64,000 nt of DNA from Halanaerobium saccharolyticum subsp. saccharolyticum DSM 6643 (GTDB taxonomy: Bacteria; Bacillota; Halanaerobiia; Halanaerobiales; Halanaerobiaceae): positions 124,001 through 188,000 of the forward strand of contig NZ_CAUI01000023.1 of assembly GCF_000350165.1 (NCBI RefSeq), in the 5' to 3' direction. A program made the translations under genes and the position numbers. This document shows, piece by piece, positions 18,030 through 25,531 of this stretch. The number at the start of each line of letters is the position of its first letter. The stretch's first letter is position 1. Below the pieces are notes generated by a model, which ran no database searches, was not told the DNA's origin, and was given only the letters and a program-made list of their open reading frames with translations.

Positions 18030-18557
18030 CTATAGCGCTTTATTTTCAGCACCTTCTACTTCTACATCCATTGCAAAATCAACTACACTAAAAACTATAA
18101 CTGCAGTAAATGTGTTAACAACTGCTGCTGGTATTACAACTGTAGAAAATAAAACAGTAAATGGACCAGGTAAGCCAACTAATAAAGCAGCTGTACCTAG
18201 GAAAATACCTCCACTTAACATTGTACCAAAAGCTGTTATAATACCTGTAGATAATTTGCGTGATGGCAGTTTAATTATAATTGGGATTAAAGGATAAACT
18301 ATTATAAAAGTCACTAATTTATCCACCATGTTTGCCACCTGTCCTCCAGGGAAACCGGTAGTTAATGCAGTAAAAATCCCAGTAGATACTGCAACTAAAA
18401 AACCTAATTTAAAATCCTGTTTGATGATCAATAAAATGAACATCATCGCTAAAGCAAAATCAGGTTTCATACCCATAACAATTGGAGGAAAAAATGCATG
18501 TAAAATAAATCCTATCGCTACCAACAAAGCCGCCTGTGCTAAATCTTTTGTTCTCAT
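18030..18557 (-). CDS. trpP: TrpP-family tryptophan transporter, copy 1
   Basis: 175-aa membrane protein with about five helices resembling Bacillus TrpP (YhaG), a tryptophan-uptake protein: MGMKPDFALAMMFILL near residues 28-43, ALTTGFPGGQVANMVDK near 64-80, and GLPGPFTVLFSTVVIPAAV near 127-145. It is the second of two tandem copies; the other lies 62 bp upstream with the same length and the same first ten residues. The leader between them is packed with GAG/TAG triplets overlapping the ribosome site and start, which suggests TRAP-type translational control. Some relatives are annotated only as ECF-like substrate-binding components. Confidence 0.82.
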   Translation of the reverse strand: MRTKDLAQAALLVAIGFILHAFFPPIVMGMKPDFALAMMFILLIIKQDFKLGFLVAVSTGIFTALTTGFPGGQVANMVDKLVTFIIVYPLIPIIIKLPSRKLSTGIITAFGTMLSGGIFLGTAALLVGLPGPFTVLFSTVVIPAAVVNTFTAVIVFSVVDFAMDVEVEGAENKAL

Positions 18558-18611
18558 CTCAACTCATCTCTCCTTTTTTGTTTTTACTAGTCTCCTCTAC
18601 TTCTACAACTC
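18553..18611 (-). promoter_or_regulatory. TRAP-like (G/U)AG triplet array at trpP copy 1
   Basis: On the minus strand, five triplets GAG-TAG-TAG-GAG-TAG separated by two or three bases (about 18589-18611) are followed after 16 A-rich bases by four GAG triplets separated by exactly two bases (AT, TT, AT), covering the ribosome site and start codon (18553-18570). Bacillus trpP is repressed at translation by TRAP binding just such triplets over its ribosome site. Spacing and position are seen directly; binding is inferred. Confidence 0.6.
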
Positions 18612-18619
18612 TGCTTTTA

Positions 18620-19147
18620 TTATAATACTTCACTTTCCACCTGATTATATTCCACATCGATGGCAAAATCAACAACAGTAAATAATACAGCTGCAGCTAT
18701 TGTATTTACAACTGCTGCCGGTAAAACAACACCTATAAATAAAGCAGTAAAAGGTGCGGGTAAACCTACCAGCATTGAGGCTATAGTTAAGAATATACTT
18801 CCACTAATAATTGTTCCAACTATTGTAGTTACACCTGCTAAAACTCGCTTCTGCAAAAACTTACTAAAAAGCGGAATTAAATTATAAACAATTAAAAATG
18901 TGAGCAGTTTATCAACTATGTTTGCTATCTGACCACCAGGAAAGGTAGTAGTTAAAGCAGTAAATATTGCTGTAGCTAAAGCTACCAGAAACCCTAATTT
19001 AAAATCCCTCTTAACAATTAATATGATAAACATCATTGTCAATGTTAAATCAGGTTTCATACCCAAAAATATTGGTGGTGTTAAAGACCTCAAAATCATC
19101 GCAATCGCTACCAACAAAGCCGCCTGTGCTAAATCTTTTGTTCTCAT
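18620..19147 (-). CDS. trpP: TrpP-family tryptophan transporter, copy 2
   Basis: Paralogue of the adjacent gene, also 175 aa when started at ATG 19147, which aligns exactly with the start of copy 1 (both begin MRTKDLAQAALLVAI). The in-frame extension upstream is rejected because it would read through the ribosome site. Conserved blocks are FLGMKPDLTLTMMFI, ALTTTFPGGQIANIVDK and GLPAPFTALFIGVVLPAAV. It is first in the pair and carries the promoter. Divergence from copy 1 is moderate, so the duplication is not very recent. Either copy may have shifted to a different aromatic substrate. Confidence 0.82.
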   Translation of the reverse strand: MRTKDLAQAALLVAIAMILRSLTPPIFLGMKPDLTLTMMFIILIVKRDFKLGFLVALATAIFTALTTTFPGGQIANIVDKLLTFLIVYNLIPLFSKFLQKRVLAGVTTIVGTIISGSIFLTIASMLVGLPAPFTALFIGVVLPAAVVNTIAAAVLFTVVDFAIDVEYNQVESEVL

Positions 19148-19219
19148 CTCAGCTAATCTCTCCTTTTTTATTTTTACTAATCTCAACTAATTTTAAGCTA
19201 ATCTTTATTAGCTTTTCTA
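19143..19219 (-). promoter_or_regulatory. TRAP-like triplet array at trpP copy 2
   Basis: The core (19143-19189, minus strand) reads TAG-TT-GAG-AT-TAG, 16 A-rich bases, then GAG-AT-TAG-CT-GAG-AT-GAG over the ribosome site and ATG. Two further TAG triplets lie upstream (to 19219). The layout matches that before copy 1, although individual triplets differ between GAG and TAG, which is what a triplet-binding protein would tolerate. Confidence 0.6.
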
Positions 19220-19229
19220 ATTGCTTAAT

Positions 19230-19258
19230 ATTATACATCAGATATAATAAATTGTCAA
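19230..19258 (-). promoter_or_regulatory. Consensus promoter of the trpP pair
   Basis: Perfect sigma-70-type promoter on the minus strand: TTGACA (19253-19258), 17-bp spacer, TATAAT (19230-19235). Transcription should begin near 19223, so nearly the whole 76-base leader is the triplet-rich sequence. Confidence 0.8.
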
Positions 19259-19392
19259 AATATTGTTTCTTAACTCAGGATTAACTATTTTTTTAAAAAT
19301 ATATAAATTAAAGAATGATTTAAAAAAGGTTTTTAATAAATAATATAGAATTACTGAAAGAGAACTAAATTTAAATTTTGAGGTGAAAGATA

Positions 19393-20169
19393 ATGAGATC
19401 TAAAATTAGTTTAATCCTGATTATATATTTAATAATATTTACTGTTTCAATTTATGCTCTTAACTTTGAAGATATCAACAATTTAGAATATGAAATTTCA
19501 GCTGAATATAATCATGATGCAGAAGCTTTTACTCAAGGTTTAGAGATTTATAATAATCATTTATATGAAGGAACTGGTCTTTATGGGAGATCTTCATTGA
19601 GAAAAATTGATATAGAAAGTGCTAAAGTTTTAAAAAAGATAAATTTAGATAAAAAATATTTTGGAGAGGGAATTACTATTTTAAATAATAAAATCTATCA
19701 ATTAACCTGGAAAGAGCATACTGCTTTTGTATATGACCTTAATTTTAACTTACTAAATAAATTTGAGTATGACGGTGAAGGTTGGGGTTTAACTAACGAT
19801 GGCCAGTATTTAATTATGAGTAATGGAAGTCAATTTATTTTTTTTAGAGATCCTAAAACATTCAAAATTATTAAAAAAATTAAAGTAAATATTAATGATA
19901 ATATAGTACAAGACATCAATGAATTAGAATATTTAGATGGTTTTATTTACGCTAACATCTGGCAAAAAGATTATATTATTAAAATCGATGCTGAAACTGG
20001 ATCTATTAAAGCATATTTAGATTTTAGTAATCTTTTAGATCAAAAGCATGAAGATCAAGCAGATGTATTAAATGGAATTGCTTATGATTTTCAAAATAAA
20101 AGTTTTTTAATAACAGGAAAATTGTGGCCTAAAATATATAGAGTTACAATAAAAAATGATTTAAATTAA
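19393..20169 (+). CDS. Glutaminyl-peptide cyclotransferase
   Basis: 258 aa, plant/bacterial-type glutaminyl cyclase with a five-bladed propeller fold, which turns N-terminal Gln of secreted proteins into pyroglutamate. A signal peptide or signal anchor occupies residues 1-23. Family blocks are HDAEAFTQGLEIYNNHLYEG (about 41-60), GEGITILNNKIYQLTWKE near 90-107 and EWGLTND-like GEGWGLTND near 128-136. The ATG follows GAGGTGAAAGATA. It is a single-gene unit between the divergent trpP promoter and a bidirectional terminator. Secreted binding proteins of this organism whose mature ends start with Gln are possible substrates (inference). Confidence 0.85.
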   Translation: MRSKISLILIIYLIIFTVSIYALNFEDINNLEYEISAEYNHDAEAFTQGLEIYNNHLYEGTGLYGRSSLRKIDIESAKVLKKINLDKKYFGEGITILNNKIYQLTWKEHTAFVYDLNFNLLNKFEYDGEGWGLTNDGQYLIMSNGSQFIFFRDPKTFKIIKKIKVNINDNIVQDINELEYLDGFIYANIWQKDYIIKIDAETGSIKAYLDFSNLLDQKHEDQADVLNGIAYDFQNKSFLITGKLWPKIYRVTIKNDLN

Positions 20170-20202
20170 AAGACAGCTGAGATTACCCCAGCTGTCTTTT
20201 TT
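20168..20202. terminator. Bidirectional terminator
   Basis: Twelve-base arms AAAAGACAGCTG and CAGCTGTCTTTT around a nine-base loop, with T-runs on both strands. It separates the convergent glutaminyl cyclase and sugar permease genes. Confidence 0.9.
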
Positions 20203-20217
20203 AAATTATATATATTA

Positions 20218-21330
20218 TTAAGCTGTTTCTCTTCTATTTAAAACATCAATCATAACTGCTAGAATTATAATAAATCCTTTAACTATCATCTGATAAAAAG
20301 TATTAATTCCCAAAAGACTCATACCATTATTAATAACACCAATAATAATCGCACCAATTACTGTCCCAGAAATTGTACCAACTCCACCCATAAAACTTGT
20401 ACCACCAATAATTACTGAAGCAATTGCATCTAATTCAAAACCAGTACCTAAGTTTGGAGAGGCACCATTTAAACGAGAAGCAAGTAAAATACCAGAAGCA
20501 GCACTTAATACACCCGTTATAACAAATACCATTGTTTTAGATTTTAAAATATTGATACCAGAAAGCCAGGCTACTTTTTCATTTCCACCAATAGCATATA
20601 ATTTACGACCAAATCGAGTTTTACTTAAAGTATAGATTCCAATCATTACAATTACTGCAAAAATAGCTACAGGAATTGGAATCCCTTGATAACCAATGAA
20701 AATAAAGAATCCTGCTAAAAAGCCTGCCACTGTAAGAATTAAACCACCTGTTAACTTTGCTTTATTTCTTACTTTTTCGCCACTTTTCATTTCAACGCTA
20801 GTTTTAAAAACTGCCATAACACCTAAAACTAGAGCGACAACAAGTATAATTAACGAAGGTAGTTTGGCAATATAACCACTACCAATGCTGGCAAAGGTCA
20901 TGTTTGTTACCGGCACTGAAACTCCTTGAGTCAAAACTAAACTTAGACCTCGAGCTATTGTCATAACACCTAAGGTAATAATAAAGGGGTGAATATCAAA
21001 TTTTGCACTCATAAATCCATTAAAAAATCCGATAACTCCACCAATCCCAATTAAGGTAATTAAAATTGCAAGCCACATCCCAAAGCCCGCCTGCATCAAG
21101 AGAGTTACGGTTACTGCAGATAATCCAACTGTTGATCCAACTGAAAGGTCAATACCTGCCAGCAAGATTACCATTGTCATCCCAACCGCAATAATTCCAT
21201 TGATTGTAACCTGACGCACCAGATTAGTCAGGTTTCTTGAACTCAAAAATGAAGGTGATAAAAAACTCAAAATAATAACTAAAACAATTAATGCTATAAA
21301 TGTACCATTATTTTTGATAAATTTCTTCAA
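20218..21330 (-). CDS. xylH: Xylose/ribose-type ABC transporter permease
   Basis: Inner-membrane permease of the branched monosaccharide family (XylH/RbsC/MglC), 370 aa with about ten helices. The family motifs GMTMVILLAGIDLSVGST (about residues 50-67) and GVGTISGTVIGAIIIGVINNG near 315-335 are present. It starts with TTG at 21330, with AAAGGAGTTG upstream inside the end of the ATPase gene. It is the last gene of the binding protein-ATPase-permease operon. The similarity of the binding protein points to xylose, but the permease itself does not define the sugar. Confidence 0.9.
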   Translation of the reverse strand: MKKFIKNNGTFIALIVLVIILSFLSPSFLSSRNLTNLVRQVTINGIIAVGMTMVILLAGIDLSVGSTVGLSAVTVTLLMQAGFGMWLAILITLIGIGGVIGFFNGFMSAKFDIHPFIITLGVMTIARGLSLVLTQGVSVPVTNMTFASIGSGYIAKLPSLIILVVALVLGVMAVFKTSVEMKSGEKVRNKAKLTGGLILTVAGFLAGFFIFIGYQGIPIPVAIFAVIVMIGIYTLSKTRFGRKLYAIGGNEKVAWLSGINILKSKTMVFVITGVLSAASGILLASRLNGASPNLGTGFELDAIASVIIGGTSFMGGVGTISGTVIGAIIIGVINNGMSLLGINTFYQMIVKGFIIILAVMIDVLNRRETA

Positions 21331-21332
21331 AT

Positions 21333-22865
21333 TTATTCAACTCCTTTATTACCAGTAGCATATTTCATTATTGTTTCCTGATCTGCTTCAGCACGCTCTA
21401 ATTCAGCAGTCTTCTTTCCTTCTGACATGACAACTATCCGATCACTCATTCCCATAATTTCTGGTAATTCGGAAGAGATCATAATCACTGTAACTCCCTG
21501 TTCCACAAGCTGATTCATCAATCTATATACCTCAGTTTTAGCACCAACATCTATACCACGAGTTGGTTCATCTAAAATTAAAACATCAGAGTCAGTAATC
21601 AACCATTTACCAATAACAACTTTCTGCTGATTACCTCCACTCAGTTTTTCTACAAAAACATCTAAACTTGGAGTTTTAATATTTAATTCATCAACATATT
21701 TTTCAGCGACAGCTCTTTCAGCATGATTGTCCATTGCCAGTTTTGAGCTAAAACTCTTAATTGAAGGTAAAGTCATATTCATGACCAGATTTTTATCTAA
21801 AAGTAAACCTAATTCTTTCCTATCTTCAGTTACTAAAGCAATTCCATTTTCAATTGCATCAGCTGGAGCATTTATATTTAGCTTTTTACCATTAAGATAG
21901 ATTTCTCCTTCACTTTTTTTGCCATAAACTCCAAAAATAGCATTAACCAACTCAGTTCTTCCAGCACCCATTAAACCAGAAATCCCAAGAATTTGCCCTT
22001 TATAGGCTGAAAAAGAAACATCATCTACCAACATTTTTTTAGGATTAAATGGATCTGGAACAGAAATATTTTTAACTTCCAGAGTTTTATCTCCCTGCTT
22101 AAATTCATGTCTGGGGAACAGGTCATTAATATCTCGTCCAACCATTCTGTTAATAATTTCATCTAAGGTTACCTGATTAATGTTAATTTTATCCCCTATT
22201 GTTGCCCCATCTCTTAAAACAACAACTGAATCTGCAATTTCTTCAATCTCTTCCATCTTGTGAGAAATATAAATAATTGAAACGCCACTATCCCTTAATT
22301 CATTGATAACAATAAAAAGTTCCTTAATCTCTGATTCGGTAAGAGCAGAAGTTGGTTCGTCAAATACTAAAATTCTGGTATCTAAAGAAAGTGCTTTTGC
22401 AATCTCAACCATCTGCTGTTTACCAACTGTTAAATCTCCAAGTTCTGTTCTTGGATCAATATTCATATTAAGCCGGGCCAGTACTTTTTCCGCGTTATGA
22501 TACAATTCTTCCCATTTGATTCCGCCGAATTTGTTTAAAGGATGGCGATCTAAAAATATATTTTCAGCAACAGATAGGTCAGGCAGCAAATTTAATTCCT
22601 GATGAATAATTCCAATCCCTGCTTCTTCTGCCTCTCTTGTATTATCAAACCGAACAAGTTGATCATCAAGATAAATATCTCCCTCATAGGTGGGATATGG
22701 CCAAACACCACTTAAAACTTTCATTAATGTTGATTTACCTGCACCATTTTCCCCAACCAGGGCTAAAATTTCTCCTTTATCCAGACAAAAGTTTACATTA
22801 TCCAAAGCTCTTACACCAGGAAAGTCTTTAATAATATTTTTCATTTCCAGAATTTCTTCAGCCAT
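21333..22865 (-). CDS. xylG: Sugar ABC transporter ATPase, double-domain
   Basis: 510 aa with two ABC domains, typical of XylG/MglA/RbsA. The first has Walker A GENGAGKST (about residues 39-47), signature LTVGKQQMVEIAKAL and Walker B LVFDEPTSAL; the second has LSGGNQQKVVIGKWL and VLILDEPTRGIDVGAK near 415-430, with the usual degenerate Walker A GLMGAGRTE. It lies between the binding-protein and permease genes. A hairpin in the 90-bp gap upstream may lower its expression relative to the binding protein. Confidence 0.93.
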   Translation of the reverse strand: MAEEILEMKNIIKDFPGVRALDNVNFCLDKGEILALVGENGAGKSTLMKVLSGVWPYPTYEGDIYLDDQLVRFDNTREAEEAGIGIIHQELNLLPDLSVAENIFLDRHPLNKFGGIKWEELYHNAEKVLARLNMNIDPRTELGDLTVGKQQMVEIAKALSLDTRILVFDEPTSALTESEIKELFIVINELRDSGVSIIYISHKMEEIEEIADSVVVLRDGATIGDKININQVTLDEIINRMVGRDINDLFPRHEFKQGDKTLEVKNISVPDPFNPKKMLVDDVSFSAYKGQILGISGLMGAGRTELVNAIFGVYGKKSEGEIYLNGKKLNINAPADAIENGIALVTEDRKELGLLLDKNLVMNMTLPSIKSFSSKLAMDNHAERAVAEKYVDELNIKTPSLDVFVEKLSGGNQQKVVIGKWLITDSDVLILDEPTRGIDVGAKTEVYRLMNQLVEQGVTVIMISSELPEIMGMSDRIVVMSEGKKTAELERAEADQETIMKYATGNKGVE

Positions 22866-22894
22866 CTGTTTTACCTCCAGAATTGATTATTTAA

Positions 22895-22927
22895 AAAGCA
22901 ATCCCATCCTAAATAGAATGGGACTGC
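22895..22927 (-). terminator. Intercistronic hairpin after the binding-protein gene
   Basis: Minus-strand AGCAGTCCCATTC / GATGGGATTGCT stem (about twelve pairs with wobbles) followed by TTTTTA. Such partial terminators or 3' stabilisers are common after binding-protein genes of importer operons and give excess binding protein. Confidence 0.65.
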
Positions 22928-22955
22928 TATATTATTTATTCTTATGGTCTTATAT

Positions 22956-24053
22956 TTACTCTTCTTCGAAAATCTCTGTTGCTTCATGATATCCATCAGC
23001 CACTACAGTATCCATAATATTGTCTTGATTAACTACTACAATTTCTGTAATTACAGTTGGAACTTCAATCTGACCGTTATCAACATAGCGGTCAATATTT
23101 ACTATTTCTTCAATTGGCTTATCTGAATTTTTAGCTAAAGTTACAGCAACTTCTGCAGCTTTATAAGCTAAAGGCTTAATTTTTTTGAAAATTTCAACTG
23201 TCTGTTTGCCCTGAGCAATATATCTAATATTTAATAAGTCAGCATCAGAACCAGCAACAAATACCTGATCACTATCTGCCATATTTTGAGCTTCTAAAGC
23301 TCTAACTGCACCTGAAGCAAGTCCACTATTATTTGCTACAACAGCATCAATATTGTTATCATACTTGGTTAGAGCATTTTCTGTTGTGGCCATTGCTAAA
23401 TCTGGAGACCAACCCTCATGGCTCTGATCTACTACTAAGTTAAGGCCTTCATATTCTTCAACAGTATCTAAAACTCCCTGAGAGAATGCATTTGCATTAG
23501 AATCACCAGGCTGACCTCTTAATAATACTACATTACCTTTTACTTCACCACGATTTTCTTTAAACCACTTAACCATTGCTTCACCCTGCAATTCACCAAC
23601 AGCCCAACTGTTCTGAGTTAGGAATACATCTACATCACTATTCATAATTAATGAGTCATAGTTTACTACAGCAACTCCAGAATCGTGTGCCATTTTAACC
23701 ATGTTACTAGATGTACCAGTGTTAACTGGCTGTAATACTATTACATCAGCACCCTGAGTTAACATATTTTCAAATTTAGAAAGTTGAAGATTTTCGTCAT
23801 TATTTGCTGAATCAAAAATTACTTCATCAGCGCCTAATTCTTCTGCTTTTTCAATAAAAGCGTCTCTATCTTTAATATATCTTTCTTCCTGCATTGTCTT
23901 TAGAAGAAAACCTACTTTTATAAGTCCATCGTCTTCTTTTTCATTATCACCAAGAAGATTGTCTAACCAGCCTCCGCCATCCTGTGCAAAAGCTGCCATT
24001 GAGATTGAAGAAACAAGTAAAATTACTACCAACAAAATACTTAATTTTTTCAT
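22956..24053 (-). CDS. xylF: Xylose-type sugar-binding protein
   Basis: Periplasmic binding protein of the XylF type, 365 aa. Signal peptide at residues 1-23, cleaved after AFA, leaving Gln at the mature N-terminus and no lipobox Cys; this fits a diderm periplasm. Blocks matching XylF are RYIKDRDAFIEKAEELGAD near 57-75, KFENMLTQGADVIVLQPVN near 91-109 and NNIDAVVANNSGLASGAVRA near 230-249. The ATG follows AGGGGGT. It is the first gene of the importer operon, with AraC-type tandem repeats upstream. Xylose is the best guess; related binding proteins take other pentoses or hexoses. Confidence 0.85.
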   Translation of the reverse strand: MKKLSILLVVILLVSSISMAAFAQDGGGWLDNLLGDNEKEDDGLIKVGFLLKTMQEERYIKDRDAFIEKAEELGADEVIFDSANNDENLQLSKFENMLTQGADVIVLQPVNTGTSSNMVKMAHDSGVAVVNYDSLIMNSDVDVFLTQNSWAVGELQGEAMVKWFKENRGEVKGNVVLLRGQPGDSNANAFSQGVLDTVEEYEGLNLVVDQSHEGWSPDLAMATTENALTKYDNNIDAVVANNSGLASGAVRALEAQNMADSDQVFVAGSDADLLNIRYIAQGKQTVEIFKKIKPLAYKAAEVAVTLAKNSDKPIEEIVNIDRYVDNGQIEVPTVITEIVVVNQDNIMDTVVADGYHEATEIFEEE

Positions 24054-24140
24054 AATTTACCCCCTAATAGTTTTCTCAATGTGAACCATTATCAACTTAT
24101 AATCACTTATAATTCTCAAAGAGTTATTTAACTTATCTAA

Positions 24141-24202
24141 ATTGTATATAATTATCTGAGAATTAACCATAGAATATTTTTTTAAACCCTTGAATATTTT
24201 TG
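24141..24202 (-). promoter_or_regulatory. Promoter and tandem activator sites of the sugar importer
   Basis: The 328-bp gap 24054-24381 holds a minus-strand promoter, GGTTAA (24163-24168), 16-bp spacer, TACAAT (24141-24146). Abutting its -35 are two direct repeats read on the plus strand as AACCATAGAATATTTTT (from 24165) and AACCCTTGAATATTTTT (from 24185), exactly 20 bp apart. This is the geometry of AraC-type activator sites, and the adjacent response regulator has an AraC-type domain. The rest of the gap, apart from the terminator at 24297-24333, shows nothing I recognise. Confidence 0.55.
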
Positions 24203-24296
24203 GAATTAATGAATTTAAGTTATATTTTTTTAAATAATCTACTATACTTCTACTTTAACCAATAAAAATATGGCAAGAATTTAAAAAATTAAAGAA

Positions 24297-24333
24297 AGAA
24301 AAATCCCCAGCCTTTAATTCTCAGCTGAGGATT
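24297..24333 (-). terminator. Terminator of the sensor-regulator operon
   Basis: Minus-strand stem AATCCTCAGC / GCTGGGGATT (ten pairs, one wobble), 12-base loop, then TTTTTC. It lies about 48 bp beyond the response-regulator stop. Confidence 0.85.
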
Positions 24334-24381
24334 CTGGATATCTATTTAATTATATTTTCATCAATCAGATCAATATAATGG

Positions 24382-25530
24382 CTATAAAAGATTTATATTA
24401 TCTCTATAAGTTGTGGGTGAGGCTCCGACCTGTTTTTTAAACCAGGAACTGAAGTAATAAGCATCATTAAAACCAAGTTGATCCGCAATCTGATAGATTT
24501 TGTCATTAGTAGTCTTTAAAAGTTCTTTTGCTTTATTTAATCTAATCATATTAAGGTAGTCACTAAAGCTTTCTCCAGTTTCTTCATTAAAAAGATTACT
24601 TAAATGACCGGTACTTAAATTAAACTTACGCGCCATCTCACTTAAAGTAATCCCATCCTGATAATTTGCTGCAATATATTCTTTCATTTCATTAATCATT
24701 TCTGCATTTTTATCCCCGGGATTAAAAGAAATCAAATCATGCAGTCTAAGCAAAAACTCTTTGAGCATAATTTCTATTTCCTTTAGATTGTCATAGTTTA
24801 TGCTTTCCATCTTGTTTTTATCAATTGTATTCATTAAATCTTCAGCTTTATAATCTAAGTCTTTAATGATTTTAAAGCTTTCCAAAATTAAATTATTTAA
24901 AACCACATATAATTTTTCTTTATTCAAATTTACACTCTTTAATTCCTCAATAATTTTATTTACAGTTTTTAAAATATCATCTTTGCTGCCTCTTTTTAAA
25001 ACTGCATTAAGATCAACTCTATCCATTATCAAAGACTGATACTGAAAAAATTGATCATCAATCAACCAATTATAAATTGTATTAAGTTTATTTTCATTTA
25101 TATAATTAGAAATTTCTCCTCTTAAAACAGCTAACCGTTGTTCATTATTTTTTTCTTTAATCAATTCTTCTCTAGCTTTGTTGACAACTTCCAGCAGCTT
25201 TTCTGAGCGAAAGGGTTTTAATAAATAATCATTAACCCCAAATCGAATTGACTTTTGTGCATATTCAAATTCTGCAAAACCAGAAATTACAATAACTTTT
25301 AGATGACCACTGTTTTTTCTCGATTTTTCTATTAAATTCATCCCACTTATTTTGGGCATTTGAATATCAGTTACCAAAATATCAATTCCCTTTTCTTTGA
25401 TAATATTCAGGGCCTGTTCCCCATTAGAGGCAGAAAATATTTGATAGCCTTCATTTTCCCAGTTAGTATTATTAATCAGTTTTTCTCGAATTGGCTTTTC
25501 ATCATCAACAAGCAATAAATTATATTTCAA
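24382..25530 (-). CDS. YesN-type response regulator with AraC DNA-binding domain
   Basis: 382 aa when started at TTG 25530, preceded by GGGGAGG; the upstream open frame overlaps the kinase gene and lacks a good start. The receiver domain (1-120) has the acidic pair VDDE near residue 8-11 and the phospho-acceptor Asp in LVTDIQMPKISG near 55. A linker of about 150 residues leads to a C-terminal AraC/XylS domain (about 285-380) with two helix-turn-helices, including ITLSEMARKFNLSTGHLSNL and YQIADQLGFNDAYYFSSWFK. It overlaps translationally with its kinase. Predicted target: the tandem repeats before xylF. Confidence 0.93.
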   Translation of the reverse strand: MKYNLLLVDDEKPIREKLINNTNWENEGYQIFSASNGEQALNIIKEKGIDILVTDIQMPKISGMNLIEKSRKNSGHLKVIVISGFAEFEYAQKSIRFGVNDYLLKPFRSEKLLEVVNKAREELIKEKNNEQRLAVLRGEISNYINENKLNTIYNWLIDDQFFQYQSLIMDRVDLNAVLKRGSKDDILKTVNKIIEELKSVNLNKEKLYVVLNNLILESFKIIKDLDYKAEDLMNTIDKNKMESINYDNLKEIEIMLKEFLLRLHDLISFNPGDKNAEMINEMKEYIAANYQDGITLSEMARKFNLSTGHLSNLFNEETGESFSDYLNMIRLNKAKELLKTTNDKIYQIADQLGFNDAYYFSSWFKKQVGASPTTYRDNINLL

Positions 25531-25531
25531 A

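Noticed and set aside
24075-24092. Possible CRP box TGTGAACCATTATCA before xylF
   Set aside because: The second half-site is at the wrong spacing (N7) and it would lie downstream of the promoter proposed for the operon.
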